This document shows positions 44,217 through 53,837 of a stretch of DNA of 64,000 bases, one piece after another; the stretch's first letter is position 1, and each line of letters starts with the position of its first letter. The notes under the pieces are model-generated. The model worked only from the letters and a program-made list of their open reading frames with translations, had not been told where the DNA came from and made no database searches. Position numbers and translations under genes: made by a program. The stretch spans positions 1,488,001 through 1,552,000 of the forward strand of contig NZ_JAUSXN010000001.1 of the NCBI RefSeq assembly GCF_030816015.1. Direction: 5' to 3'. This DNA is from Pedobacter sp. W3I1. Its GTDB lineage: Bacteria > Bacteroidota > Bacteroidia > Sphingobacteriales > Sphingobacteriaceae.

Positions 44217-45377
44217 TTATGCCAAATGCAATGCAACCAATTGGTTTAAATCATAGTCGTTAATGCCTTGTTTGCTATCGGCTAAAACCAAAAACTGTTT
44301 GTAAACAATATCTAAATGATCTTTTTCCAATTTATGGCCTAAACGGTCTAAATGGTGTTTTAAGGCATGGCGGCCACTTCTTGCAGTTAATACAATTGTA
44401 GCATCAGGGAAACCAACATCTTCTGGCTTAATGATTTCATAGTTCTCGCGGTTTTTTAAGAAACCATCCTGGTGAATACCTGAACTGTGCGAGAATGCGT
44501 TTCCACCGACAATTGCTTTATTTGGTTGTACCGGCATATTCATCTGGTTTCTCACCATGTGGCTCATTTCATAGAAACGGGTAGCATCAATCTGGGTGTT
44601 TAAGCCTAAAATCTTGTGCGTTTTCAAAATCATGACGACTTCTTCCATAGAGGTATTGCCTGCACGCTCTCCGATACCGTTAATGGTGCATTCTACCTGG
44701 CGGGCACCATTCTGCAAGCCTGCGATAGAATTCGCTGTAGCCAAGCCTAAATCGTTGTGGCAATGCACGGAGATAATGGCTTTATCAATATTTTTTACGT
44801 TTTCTTTTAAGTAAAGAATTTTCGAGCCGTATTGGTCTGGTAAGCAATAACCGTTGGTATCCGGAATGTTTACTACAGTTGCACCAGCAGCAATTACCGC
44901 TTCAACCATTTTGGCTAAAAATTCAATATCGGCACGGCCGGCATCTTCTGCATAAAACTCAACGTCTTCCACAAATTTTTTCGAATACCTTACCGCTTCA
45001 ACAGCACGTTCTAAAATTTCTTCGCGGGTACTGTTAAATTTATGTTTAATGTGGAAATCGGATGAACCGATACCTGTATGGATACGCGGTCTTTTTGCAT
45101 AACGCAAAGCATCTGCAGCAACATCGATATCGTTTTTATTTGCACGGGTTAAAGCGCAGATAATCGGGTTAGTTACTGCTTTTGATAATTCAATTACACT
45201 GTTAAAATCTCCTGGACTAGATACCGGGAAACCTGCTTCAATCACATCAACACCTAAAAGCTCAAGTGATTTAGCGATTTCTACTTTTTGGTTTGTATCT
45301 AACTGGCAGCCTGGAACCTGCTCCCCGTCACGCAATGTCGTGTCGAAAATATAAACTTTGTTCGGGTCGTGAATCAT
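44217..45377 (-). CDS. leuA: 2-isopropylmalate synthase, short form
   Basis: Condenses acetyl-CoA with 2-oxoisovalerate, the first leucine-specific step. The HMGL-like TIM barrel has [16 protein letters not shown], the metal-binding [12 protein letters not shown] and [15 protein letters not shown]. At 386 residues it lacks the C-terminal allosteric domain of the 520-residue enzymes, so leucine feedback by that domain is absent. The signature [17 protein letters not shown] supports isopropylmalate over homocitrate synthase. It starts 10 bases after leuB. Confidence 0.92.
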   Translation of the reverse strand: MIHDPNKVYIFDTTLRDGEQVPGCQLDTNQKVEIAKSLELLGVDVIEAGFPVSSPGDFNSVIELSKAVTNPIICALTRANKNDIDVAADALRYAKRPRIHTGIGSSDFHIKHKFNSTREEILERAVEAVRYSKKFVEDVEFYAEDAGRADIEFLAKMVEAVIAAGATVVNIPDTNGYCLPDQYGSKILYLKENVKNIDKAIISVHCHNDLGLATANSIAGLQNGARQVECTINGIGERAGNTSMEEVVMILKTHKILGLNTQIDATRFYEMSHMVRNQMNMPVQPNKAIVGGNAFSHSSGIHQDGFLKNRENYEIIKPEDVGFPDATIVLTARSGRHALKHHLDRLGHKLEKDHLDIVYKQFLVLADSKQGINDYDLNQLVALHLA

Positions 45378-45387
45378 AATCTTAAGT

Positions 45388-46479
45388 TTAGGATGTGATT
45401 AATTTTTGGGATAAGAATTTAAGTACCAATTTGCCCATTTCGGCTGTGCCTAAAACTTTAAATCGGTTTGTATTTTGGTCGGCAATATCATGTGTTCTAA
45501 AGCCTTCTTTCAATACCTGGTCGATGGTATCAACCAATAGTTTGGCTTCTTCTTTTAGTCCGAAACCAATTTCTAACATTAATGCTGCTGATAGGATAGA
45601 AGCTAATGGATTAGCTAAATCTTTACCTGCAATATCGTGAGCAGAACCGTGGATGGGTTCAAAGAAACCTGTGCTTTCTCCAACAGATGCAGAAGCCAGC
45701 ATACCCATTGAGCCTGCAATTTGTGAAGCCTCATCTGTCAAAATATCTCCAAATAAATTGGCCGTTAAAACCACGTCGAATTTTTTAGGGTTTTTGATCA
45801 ACTGCATGGCAGCATTATCGATAAACATATGCTCAGTTTCTACGTCAGGATATTGTTTTGCTATTTCCTGAACGGTTTCGCGCCACAGGCGGGAACTTTC
45901 CAAAACATTTGCTTTATCTACTGAACATAATCTTTTGTTACGTTGTTGCGCAGCCTGGTAGGCTTTATGTGCAATGCGTTCTACTTCATAACGGTGATAA
46001 ATCATCAGGTCTGAAGCGGTATTGCGATCTTCAGAACGTGTTTTTTCGCCAAAATACACATCACCAGTTAATTCGCGGAAGAACAAAATATCGGTTCCTC
46101 TTAAAATTTCCGGTTTGATACTCGATGCCTGAAGAAGTTCGTCAAATAGTAATATAGGGCGGAGATTGGCAAATAAACCCAGTTCCTTACGGATTTTCAG
46201 CAGGCCTTGTTCTGGTCTAACTTTTAAACTTGGGTCGTTATCATATTTGGCATGGCCAATTGCTCCAAAAAGGATAGCATCACTTTGTCTTGCTTTTTCT
46301 AAAGTTTCGTCTGGCAAAGGCTCACCAGTAACTTCAATAGCCGCATGGCCCATTAAAGCCTCTTCAAACACAAATTCATGGCCAAAAATTTCGGCAATTT
46401 TTTCTAATGCTGCTTTTCCCCAAGTGGTAACTTCGGGTCCAATACCGTCTCCAGGTATTACTAAAATGTTCTTCTTCAT
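45388..46479 (-). CDS. leuB: 3-isopropylmalate dehydrogenase
   Basis: NAD-dependent oxidative decarboxylation of 3-isopropylmalate. 363 residues with [48 protein letters not shown], and [28 protein letters not shown]. Placed between the ModF-like ATPase and leuA. The gap before it holds the inverted repeat GCCACGGA / TCCGTGGC (46517-46580). Confidence 0.96.
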   Translation of the reverse strand: MKKNILVIPGDGIGPEVTTWGKAALEKIAEIFGHEFVFEEALMGHAAIEVTGEPLPDETLEKARQSDAILFGAIGHAKYDNDPSLKVRPEQGLLKIRKELGLFANLRPILLFDELLQASSIKPEILRGTDILFFRELTGDVYFGEKTRSEDRNTASDLMIYHRYEVERIAHKAYQAAQQRNKRLCSVDKANVLESSRLWRETVQEIAKQYPDVETEHMFIDNAAMQLIKNPKKFDVVLTANLFGDILTDEASQIAGSMGMLASASVGESTGFFEPIHGSAHDIAGKDLANPLASILSAALMLEIGFGLKEEAKLLVDTIDQVLKEGFRTHDIADQNTNRFKVLGTAEMGKLVLKFLSQKLITS

Positions 46480-46516
46480 TATTGACTCCTCTTTTGCTTT
46501 GCAATTTGCTTATTGG

Positions 46517-46580
46517 TTGCCACGGAGGCACAGAAATCACAGAAAAATTTTGTTTCCGTGCTCACCGTATTTCCGTGGCT
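46517..46580. repeat. GCCACGGA / TCCGTGGC inverted repeat
   Basis: A hairpin-forming segment with internal ACGGAGGCACAGAAA and TTTCCGTGCTCACCG arms, inside the leuB to ModF gap. The motif is similar to CGCAAAGACGCTAAGG-type repeats near 52993. Confidence 0.55.
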
Positions 46581-46589
46581 AAGCTTGCA

Positions 46590-48059
46590 TCAGCTTAATA
46601 TTTCTACGTTTAAACTTTCGACGACTTTTACCTCGCCTTTTTCTAACAATATTCTTTTTTGCAGGCAGGTTGGCAACTGCGATTCAAAATGGCCAACATA
46701 AATTAAGGTCATCCCATTGCTGCACAATTCATCAACCAATTGGTTAAAATGTTTTGTTTGCTGCTGGTCTAAACCCTGGCAGGGTTCATCCAGAATTAAT
46801 AATTCCGGATTTTTTATAATTGTCCGCGCTAACAATACCAATCGCTGTTTACCGAGTGGAAGTGCGGTTAATAATTCATTTTTACTAGCTGTTAACCCAA
46901 AATATTCAATTAGCTCATCAACTTGTGCGCTCTTAGTATAAGGCAACTGTTGAAACAAACCTACGGTATCGTAAAAGCCCGAGGCAATGCTCTGCCAAAC
47001 GGTAGCAGTAGCATCGAAATACCAGTGAAACTCGGGTGATATTAAACCAATGTGTTGCTTAATATCCCATATACTTTCGCCACTTCCACGCCTGTTGCCA
47101 AACAAATAAAGCTCGTTGGCGTAAGATTGGGGGTGATCGCCATTGATTAAACTCAATAAAGTGGATTTTCCAGAGCCATTTGGGCCTTGTAAGAGCCATT
47201 TTTCGCCAGCTTTAACTTCCCAGTTGATATTTTTTAGCACCTGTTTTTCGCCATAGCTGATGTTGACATCAACCATTTTTACGATGTCAGTTGATGAATA
47301 AATTGGCGACTCCTTTAAAAAAGCAGGGATTTTCTTTTTGTGTATTTCAGGTGAAAGATCACCAATTTCTCTTGAAAATGATGTTACGATCTGCCCATCT
47401 ATAATCTCTGCAAAACAATCGATGCTTGCAGGGAATTCTAAGTCGTTACAGATTAAAATTAATTGTACACCTTCTGCTATAATCTGATCTAAAAGTGTAT
47501 TCAGGTTTTTACGTGATGCTGCATCCAAACCAGTATAAGGCTGATCGATAATTAACAATTGGGGTTTTAACCATAAGGCTTTAACCAACTGCAGTTTTTT
47601 ATGTTCGCCGCTTGATAATTCGATTAGTTGTGAACTGGCAAAAGTAGCTAAGCCCAGCGCTTCTAAAATCGGTTCAACCTCATTGAAATGAAGTCCTTTT
47701 TCTTTGCCATAAACCACCAGTTCTGCATGTACTGTCAAAGTATCATTGGCTTGTAAACTGGTGTAGCGTTGCTGGTAATAAAAATTTGCAACACCTTCGA
47801 GGTTTTTAAACTGATACCAACTTTCAACAAATAAAACTTCGGCTGGTAATTTACTTTGGCCGTCGTAATTGATTTCAATACTTCCCTGTGAGGGGATTAA
47901 ACCTGCAATGGCTTTAGCCAAAGAAGTTTTTCCGCTGCCACTTTCACCCCATAAAACCCAGTTTTGACAAACATTTACTTCCCAATACAAATCCTTTAGC
48001 ACCGCTTTATTGCGATAACTTAAGTTTAGGTTTTGTATGTAGACAAATGGTTTAAGCAT
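46590..48059 (-). CDS. ModF-like double ABC ATPase
   Basis: 489 residues with two ABC ATPase domains. First: LWGESGSGKTSLAKAI, ELSSGEHKKLQLVKA, LLIIDQPYTGLD. Second: LQGPNGSGKSTLLSLI and LLILDEPCQGLDQQQ, with the signature partly changed (LPLGKQRLVLLART). There is no membrane domain. The family includes ModF, linked to molybdate uptake, but no mod genes are near. It overlaps the leuD stop by one base, so it appears to be part of the leu transcript. Confidence 0.75.
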   Translation of the reverse strand: MLKPFVYIQNLNLSYRNKAVLKDLYWEVNVCQNWVLWGESGSGKTSLAKAIAGLIPSQGSIEINYDGQSKLPAEVLFVESWYQFKNLEGVANFYYQQRYTSLQANDTLTVHAELVVYGKEKGLHFNEVEPILEALGLATFASSQLIELSSGEHKKLQLVKALWLKPQLLIIDQPYTGLDAASRKNLNTLLDQIIAEGVQLILICNDLEFPASIDCFAEIIDGQIVTSFSREIGDLSPEIHKKKIPAFLKESPIYSSTDIVKMVDVNISYGEKQVLKNINWEVKAGEKWLLQGPNGSGKSTLLSLINGDHPQSYANELYLFGNRRGSGESIWDIKQHIGLISPEFHWYFDATATVWQSIASGFYDTVGLFQQLPYTKSAQVDELIEYFGLTASKNELLTALPLGKQRLVLLARTIIKNPELLILDEPCQGLDQQQTKHFNQLVDELCSNGMTLIYVGHFESQLPTCLQKRILLEKGEVKVVESLNVEILS

Positions 48060-48643
48060 TATTTTGCTTGTTCAAATTCTGCGATTAATTCTTTTTGGGC
48101 TAAGATGAAATCGATATCATCATAACCATTGATCAAACACGATTTTTTGTAAGGATTGATCTCAAATGATTCCTGAGCACCAGTTTCTACAATGGTAACC
48201 GTTTGATTTTCTAAATCAACTTCTAAGGCCGATTTCGGATTGTTGTCAACCGCTTTGAAGATCTGCGCCAAAAACTCATCACTTACCTGGATGGGTAATA
48301 AACCATTGTTCAAAGCATTTCCTTTAAAAATATCGGCAAAGAAACTGCTAATTACTGCATCAAAACCGGCATCCTGAATGGCCCATGCAGCATGCTCGCG
48401 ACTACTGCCACAACCAAAGTTTTTCCCTGCTACTAAAATCTGACCGCTGTAGGTAGGGTTGTTCATCACGAAATCTGCTTTGGGCTGGTTATCGTTTTCA
48501 TAACGCCAATCGCGGAACAAATTTTCGCCAAAACCCTCGCGGGTAGTCGCTTTCAGAAACCTCGCAGGGATAATCTGGTCGGTATCGATGTTCTCTATGT
48601 TTAAAGGCACTACTGCCGATGTTAATTTTGTGAATTTTTTCAT
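48059..48643 (-). CDS. leuD: 3-isopropylmalate dehydratase small subunit
   Basis: Partner of LeuC. 194 residues with [35 protein letters not shown] and [19 protein letters not shown]. Normal length and position, shortly after leuC and the small monooxygenase-like gene. Confidence 0.96.
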   Translation of the reverse strand: MKKFTKLTSAVVPLNIENIDTDQIIPARFLKATTREGFGENLFRDWRYENDNQPKADFVMNNPTYSGQILVAGKNFGCGSSREHAAWAIQDAGFDAVISSFFADIFKGNALNNGLLPIQVSDEFLAQIFKAVDNNPKSALEVDLENQTVTIVETGAQESFEINPYKKSCLINGYDDIDFILAQKELIAEFEQAK

Positions 48644-48721
48644 TTTTTAATGATGATTACACAGATTTAAATGATTTCACCGATTGCGGCGATTTCATTG
48701 ATTTAATATTTATAATAACCT

Positions 48722-49015
48722 TCAGCCTTCTACCTTAGTAAAGTGTTCAACTGTAGGAAAAGGATCATAAAAGTGATGTAATAACTTTTTCCAATCCTGG
48801 TATGCTGCTGATCCTCTGAAACCTTCGGTATGTGCCTCCAGTGTTTTCCAGTTTACCAGCAGGATATATTTGTTTTCTACTTCTATACACTTCTGAAGCT
48901 GATGCGAAATGTAACCTTCCATTGTAGAAATGATTTTTTGTGCTTCGCTAAAAGCTTTTTCAAAATCGGCCGCTAACCCGGCTTTTACATTTAATATGGC
49001 AACTTCTAAAATCAT
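48722..49015 (-). CDS. ABM-type monooxygenase-like protein
   Basis: 97 residues starting MILEVAILNVKAGLAADFEKAF, with SHQLQKCIEVENKYILLVNWKTLEAHTEGFRGS. This is the antibiotic biosynthesis monooxygenase (ABM) ferredoxin-like fold. The start is set at 49015 because the upstream part of the longer frame is repeat DNA. It lies between leuC and leuD and is not a known leucine enzyme. Confidence 0.8.
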   Translation of the reverse strand: MILEVAILNVKAGLAADFEKAFSEAQKIISTMEGYISHQLQKCIEVENKYILLVNWKTLEAHTEGFRGSAAYQDWKKLLHHFYDPFPTVEHFTKVEG

Positions 49016-49028
49016 ATATTTTAAAGTT

Positions 49029-49090
49029 GTCATTCTAAGGAACGAAGAATCTCTCTCTTGGCTTGCAGATGCTTCCTTCGTCAGCATGAC
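49029..49090. repeat. GTCATTCTAAGGAACGAAG-type inverted repeat
   Basis: Arms GTCATTCTAAGGAACGAAG and CTTCCTTCGTCAGCATGAC, partly paired, between leuC and the ABM gene. Confidence 0.55.
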
Positions 49091-49097
49091 AGTTATC

Positions 49098-50504
49098 TTA
49101 AACCCTTTCCAAAAAATCCCTTACGTCGGTAATTTTTCCTGTTACGGCTGCTGCTGCTGCGGTAAGTGGACTGGCCAATAAGGTACGTGCATTTTGTCCT
49201 TGTCTGCCTTCAAAGTTCCGGTTTGATGTAGATACACAATATTTCCCTGCCGGGATTTTATCTTCGTTCATTCCTAAACAGGCACTGCAACCAGGCTCGC
49301 GCAACTGAAAACCAGCGGCTTCGAAAATTTTATCCAAGCCTTCGCTTTTAGCCTGTTGTTCTACCTGTTTCGATCCCGGTACAATCCAAACGGTAACGTT
49401 ATCTGCTTTGCGTTTATCTTTAACAAAATCAGCAACTTCGCGTAAATCTTCGATGCGAGAGTTGGTACAGCTTCCGATGAAAACATAATCAACCGGTTTT
49501 CCGATCAAAGATGAATCGTCATCAAAACCCATATAATCCAATGCTTTTTGGTAAGAAAGTTTTTCTTTTTCTGGTTGTGCACCAGTTGCTGGAATATGTT
49601 CCTGGATACCCATTCCCATTCCAGGGTTTGTACCATAGGTAATCATTGGGGCGATGTCTGCTGCATCGAAAGTTAAAATGCTATCGAATTTCGCATCAGC
49701 ATCGCTATATAATGTTTTCCAATAAGCTAAAGCTTTATCCCACTCTTCGCCGACAGGAGCAAACTCTCTTCCTTTAATATAATCGAAAGTGGTTTGATCT
49801 GGTGCAATTAATCCACCACGCGCACCCATTTCTATACTCATATTACAAATCGTCATACGTGCTTCCATACTTAAAGCCTCGATTGCCGAACCTGCATATT
49901 CTATAAAATAACCTGTACCGCCAGCGGCAGAGATTTTAGCAATAATGTATAAGATAATGTCTTTTGCACCAACACCTTTTCCAAGTTCGCCGTTTACCTC
50001 AATTTTCATGGTTTTAGGTTTCGACTGCAATAAACATTGCGTTGCAAAAACCTGCTCTACCTGCGAAGTACCGATACCAAATGCTATGGCACCAAAGGCG
50101 CCATGAGTAGAGGTATGGCTATCGCCGCAAACCATTGTTTTGCCAGGTAAGGTAATACCCAATTCAGGGCCGATAACATGCACAATACCCTGAAAAGGAT
50201 GGCCTAAATCATATAATTCTACCCCGAATTCTGCACAGTTTTTCGTTAGCATATCAACCTGATAGCGCGAAAGCTCCTCTTTAATAGGCAACAATTGATT
50301 TAACGTAGGTACATTATGATCGGCAGTTGCTACAGTCTGCTTCGGACGAAAAACAGGTAAGCCTCTTTTGCGCAAACCATCAAATGCCTGCGGAGAGGTT
50401 ACCTCGTGTATTAAGTGTGTATCAATGTATAAAATATCAGGAAATCCTTCTTCACTTTTTACAACGTGAGCATCCCAAATTTTTTCTACTAATGTTTTTG
50501 ACAT
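49098..50504 (-). CDS. leuC: 3-isopropylmalate dehydratase large subunit
   Basis: Iron-sulfur aconitase-family enzyme of leucine synthesis. 468 residues with [37 protein letters not shown] and [12 protein letters not shown], which together hold the three cluster cysteines. Complete. Confidence 0.97.
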   Translation of the reverse strand: MSKTLVEKIWDAHVVKSEEGFPDILYIDTHLIHEVTSPQAFDGLRKRGLPVFRPKQTVATADHNVPTLNQLLPIKEELSRYQVDMLTKNCAEFGVELYDLGHPFQGIVHVIGPELGITLPGKTMVCGDSHTSTHGAFGAIAFGIGTSQVEQVFATQCLLQSKPKTMKIEVNGELGKGVGAKDIILYIIAKISAAGGTGYFIEYAGSAIEALSMEARMTICNMSIEMGARGGLIAPDQTTFDYIKGREFAPVGEEWDKALAYWKTLYSDADAKFDSILTFDAADIAPMITYGTNPGMGMGIQEHIPATGAQPEKEKLSYQKALDYMGFDDDSSLIGKPVDYVFIGSCTNSRIEDLREVADFVKDKRKADNVTVWIVPGSKQVEQQAKSEGLDKIFEAAGFQLREPGCSACLGMNEDKIPAGKYCVSTSNRNFEGRQGQNARTLLASPLTAAAAAVTGKITDVRDFLERV

Positions 50505-50524
50505 TTTTTTATTATTTAATGTTT

Positions 50525-50595
50525 GTCAGTCTGAGCTTGTCGAAGACTTTTTCGTTATAGAAACAAAAGAATTCCTTCGACAGGCTCAGGATGAC
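50525..50595. repeat. GTCAGTCTGAG / CTCAGGATGAC inverted repeat
   Basis: Arms GTCAGTCTGAGCTTGTCGAAG (given in part) and CCTTCGACAGGCTCAGGATG around a 30-base AT-rich centre that itself can fold (TTTTGTTTC-type). It is between ilvC and leuC. Confidence 0.6.
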
Positions 50596-50607
50596 ATTCT
50601 TTTGTTT

Positions 50608-52089
50608 CTATGCTGTTTTAATCGCTTTCATTGCAGTCATTGCCTTACGCAAAGTAGCACCAATTTGTTCTACCTGGTGAGAGCGAATAGCTTCGTTAAT
50701 ATCGATTAATTGTCTGTTGTCAACAGCGCCATCTTTACCTTCGTTGAAGTTTTTGCCAACTAAATCAGTATCTACTTTTTTCATGAAACCACCTAAAAGT
50801 GGTTTACAAGCCTGATCGAATAAGTAGCAACCATATTCAGCAGTATCAGAAATTACGCGGTTCATTTCGAATAATTTCTTACGTGCAATGGTATTCGCAA
50901 TAAGTGGTGTTTCGTGTAACGATTCGTAATAAGCCGATTCTGGTTTAATACCTGCCTGTACCATGGTTTCGAAAGCCAATTCAACACCAGCACGAACAAA
51001 AGCAACCATTAAAGTATAGTTATCGAAGTATTCTTGCTCACCGATTTTAACATCACCAGCAGGCGTTTTTTCGAAAGCAGTTTCACCGGTTTCAGCTCTC
51101 CATTTTAATAAGTTTTTATCACCATTTGCCCAATCTTCCATCATGGTACGGCTAAATTCGCCGCTCATAATGTCATCCTGGTGTTTTTGGAATAATGGAC
51201 GCATAATGTCTTTCAATTCTTCCGAAATTTCGAAAGCTTTGATTTTAGCTACATTGCTTAATCTGTCCATCATGGCCGTAATACCACCTTGTTTTAAGGC
51301 TTCGGTAATTACTTCAACACCATATTGAACCAATTTAGAAGCATAGCCTGCATCGATTCCTTTTTCTACCATTTTATCGAAAGATAGGATAGAACCTGTT
51401 TGCAATAAGCCACAAAGGATGGTTTGCTCGCCCATTAAATCAGATTTCACCTCAGCAACGAACGATGATTTTAATACACCAGCTCTGTGACCACCAGTAC
51501 CAGCGCAGTATGCTTTTGCCTGTGCCAATCCTTTACCTTGCGGATCGTTTTCAGGGTGGACTGCAATTAAGGTAGGAACACCAAAACCACGAACATATTC
51601 TGCTCTAACCTCGCTACCCGGGCATTTAGGTGCAACCATAATCACGGTTAAATCTTTACGGATCTGCATGCCTTCTTCTACGATATTGAAACCGTGAGAA
51701 TATAATAAAGTAGCACCTTCTTTCATTAAAGGCATAATTGCATTTACAACAGCGGTATGTTGTTTATCAGGAGTAAGGTTAATTACTACATCTGCATTCG
51801 GAATCAATTCTTCGTAAGTGCCAACTGTAAAATTGTTTTCAGTTGCATTTTTCCACGAATCGCGTTTGCCTTCAATTGCTTCCTTACGTAAAGTGTAGCT
51901 TACATCTAAACCACTATCTCTTAAATTTAAACCTTGGTTTAAGCCTTGTGCGCCACAACCTACGATTACCAGCTTTTTGCCTTTTAATGCGCTTACGCCA
52001 TCTAAAAATTCAGAACTGTCCATGAAGTCGCAAACACCTAATTGGTTTAATTTTTCTCTAAGAGGTAATGTGTTAAAATAATTTGCCAT
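50608..52089 (-). CDS. ilvC: Ketol-acid reductoisomerase, class II
   Basis: Second common step of valine and isoleucine synthesis, NADPH-dependent. 493 residues, the long class II type with a doubled C-terminal helical domain. Visible: [20 protein letters not shown] (NADPH loop), [45 protein letters not shown] with the metal-binding Asp and Glu, and CGLLQTG. Confidence 0.96.
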   Translation of the reverse strand: MANYFNTLPLREKLNQLGVCDFMDSSEFLDGVSALKGKKLVIVGCGAQGLNQGLNLRDSGLDVSYTLRKEAIEGKRDSWKNATENNFTVGTYEELIPNADVVINLTPDKQHTAVVNAIMPLMKEGATLLYSHGFNIVEEGMQIRKDLTVIMVAPKCPGSEVRAEYVRGFGVPTLIAVHPENDPQGKGLAQAKAYCAGTGGHRAGVLKSSFVAEVKSDLMGEQTILCGLLQTGSILSFDKMVEKGIDAGYASKLVQYGVEVITEALKQGGITAMMDRLSNVAKIKAFEISEELKDIMRPLFQKHQDDIMSGEFSRTMMEDWANGDKNLLKWRAETGETAFEKTPAGDVKIGEQEYFDNYTLMVAFVRAGVELAFETMVQAGIKPESAYYESLHETPLIANTIARKKLFEMNRVISDTAEYGCYLFDQACKPLLGGFMKKVDTDLVGKNFNEGKDGAVDNRQLIDINEAIRSHQVEQIGATLRKAMTAMKAIKTA

Positions 52090-52270
52090 TGTTTTTTATT
52101 GGTTAATTTTCTAATACCAAGGATTTAAGGATTATAGGATTTTCCTGCCTCAAATCAATTTATTTAATTATTATTTATTTGTTCTTTAATCGCCATGGTT
52201 CGTGTCTTCACGAATCGTTTTTTCCTTTGGTTTGATTACACAGATATAGTGATTTCACCGGTTTTTTTAT

Positions 52271-52389
52271 TTGAAAAGCAGGTTTCTGTGCTTTTCGGTT
52301 ATTTCAGTCCCGCTTTTCGTAAAAATTTTAGACTGTACTTCGACTACGCTCAGTATGACAGTCTAAAATTTTTACTGCTATCGGGTTTA
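52271..52389 (-). repeat. R2 dispersed repeat, copy E (inverted)
   Basis: On the minus strand it starts TAAACCCGATAGCAG and ends CTGCTTTTCAAA, with AGCGGGACTGAAATAACCG near the 3' end. Its centre is a TTTTAGACTGTCATACTGAG hairpin made of the CTGAGCGTAGTCGAAG-type arm, so one repeat is nested in another. Confidence 0.65.
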
Positions 52390-52431
52390 TTTTAGTCGGG
52401 TCTGTTTTTCAAAAACATCCGCCCTAAACCT

Positions 52432-52899
52432 CTAGCATACTAGTTTCTTTAGCACCCATGCGTAACCATAATGTACGTTGTCATGACCGATCGTTGTAAT
52501 CAGTATTTCTTCTATGCTGTTCATCTGTACGCCATAGGTAGCTGTTGTGAAAGGTGTGATGTTCGAAAATTTTCCATTTGCATAATCTTCTTTTATTCTT
52601 TCAATGCTCTCTAATGCAATGGCTTTTAATTCTGCTACTTCTTCTTCCGTTACCGTATAAGTTGGCTTTGTATCCTTTTTATAATACTCGTTAAATTTTA
52701 CCGAGGTTGCATCTTGCAATACACCCGTACGAACATAACAAAGCGTTTGTGTACTCACTACAATGTGGCCAAAATTCCAGATGATGTTGTTGTTATAACC
52801 ATCAGGAATTTTATTCAATTCTTCGATTGTTAAGCCATCGATTAACTGAATAAATGCCTTGCGTGAGTTTATTATAAATTCAAATATCTGATTCGTCAT
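52432..52899 (-). CDS. DinB-family protein
   Basis: 155 residues of the DinB/YfiT four-helix metal-binding fold: FIINSRKAFIQLIDGLTIEELN, WNFGHIVVSTQTLCY and TIGHDNVHYGYAWVLKKL, with His residues at the usual positions. Some members act as bacillithiol or mycothiol transferases; the role here is unknown. It lies between ilvN and ilvC on the same strand. Confidence 0.8.
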   Translation of the reverse strand: MTNQIFEFIINSRKAFIQLIDGLTIEELNKIPDGYNNNIIWNFGHIVVSTQTLCYVRTGVLQDATSVKFNEYYKKDTKPTYTVTEEEVAELKAIALESIERIKEDYANGKFSNITPFTTATYGVQMNSIEEILITTIGHDNVHYGYAWVLKKLVC

Positions 52900-52926
52900 G
52901 TTATATTCTGTATCTATCTAATTATC

Positions 52927-52985
52927 GTCTTATCTTTCAGCTTCGGTATTGTGTCTTATCTTTCAGCTTCGGTATTGTGTCTTAT
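52927..52985. repeat. 26-bp tandem duplication
   Basis: The unit beginning GTCTTATCTTTCAGCTTCGG is present twice back to back (52927-52952 and 52953-52978), and a third copy starts (GTCTTAT). It lies just upstream of the DinB gene. It is followed by the CGCAAAGACGCTAAGG repeat (52993-53030). Confidence 0.75.
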
Positions 52986-53059
52986 GCAGTTAACCGCAAA
53001 GACGCTAAGGTTTTCGCAAAGGTCGCTAAGCAATATGCCTTTAACCTTCCACCTTTAAA

Positions 53060-53698
53060 TTACATGGTAAAGATTTTTTGTCCTTTTTCTAAAAACTCAT
53101 TTTCTACCAATTCTTCACCTGGTTCGAAAGCTTCGAATTCTTTCAGTTTTTCGTGGAAACCCGCACTGTCTTTAATAATGGCTACTCTTGCAGATCTTAC
53201 AAATTCAATGAGTTCGTAAGGTTCTAAAGCTTTTACCAAAGCATCGGTTTCTTCTCTGTGCCCAGTTACTGCAAAAACAGTATAATCTTTACGGATCACC
53301 ACCGCACTTGCACCATACTGTCTCAATAAACGCTCTACTGTTACTTTTTCTGCAATTTCATCAGTAGAAACTTTGTAAAGTGCCAGTTCCTGCCAGATAA
53401 TTTCTTCGTTGGTGTTGAAATAAACTTTCAATACCTCAATTTGCTTTTCTATCTGACGGGCAAGCTTTCTCACCACTTCGTAACCTTCGTGGATGACGAT
53501 ATTGAAACGGTGTATTCCTTCAATTTCTGATGCGGAACTGTTTAAACTTTCGATATTGATTTTTCTTTTCGAGAAAATAATCGCAATTCTGTTGAGTAAA
53601 CCGATGCGGTTTTCGGCATACACCGTAATGGTATATTCCTGTTTTCCTTCCAGGTCAACAGTGTCTTCTGTATATTTTATTTTATCTTCAGTACTCAT
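53060..53698 (-). CDS. ilvN: Acetolactate synthase small (regulatory) subunit
   Basis: 212 residues with an N-terminal ACT domain (YTITVYAENRIGLLNRIAIIFSKRKINIESLNSS) that binds valine, and a second ALS-type domain (LALYKVS..., GASAVVIRKDYTVFAVTGHREETDALV). It is longer than E. coli IlvN (96) but normal for the IlvH type. It follows ilvB, separated by an R1 repeat. Confidence 0.94.
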   Translation of the reverse strand: MSTEDKIKYTEDTVDLEGKQEYTITVYAENRIGLLNRIAIIFSKRKINIESLNSSASEIEGIHRFNIVIHEGYEVVRKLARQIEKQIEVLKVYFNTNEEIIWQELALYKVSTDEIAEKVTVERLLRQYGASAVVIRKDYTVFAVTGHREETDALVKALEPYELIEFVRSARVAIIKDSAGFHEKLKEFEAFEPGEELVENEFLEKGQKIFTM

Positions 53699-53720
53699 GA
53701 TAGTTTCTTTTTTACGTATT

Positions 53721-53813
53721 CGTCATTTCGACCTTGTGGAGAAATCTTTAAATGTTGTTAAAGAAAGATCTCTCTCCCGAAAGTTCGGGACTGCGCTTCA
53801 GTCGAGATGACGA
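53721..53813. repeat. R1 dispersed palindromic repeat between ilvB and ilvN
   Basis: Tips CGTCATTTCGACC and CTTCAGTCGAGATGACG, inner hairpin CCCGAAAGTTCGGG. The minus-strand tip CGTCATCTCGACTGAAGCG matches the target of IS110 element 2 and is intact here. Confidence 0.75.
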
Positions 53814-53837
53814 TTACGCTAGCTTTTACCTTTCTAC

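Noticed and set aside
44063..44263. Plus-strand ORF between leuA and ilvA
   Set aside because: It is antisense to the end of leuA and repeat DNA with CCCGAAAAGTCGGG; not protein-like.
52195..52395. Plus-strand ORF of 66 codons
   Set aside because: It is contained in the inverted R2 copy and flanking repeats; no protein features.
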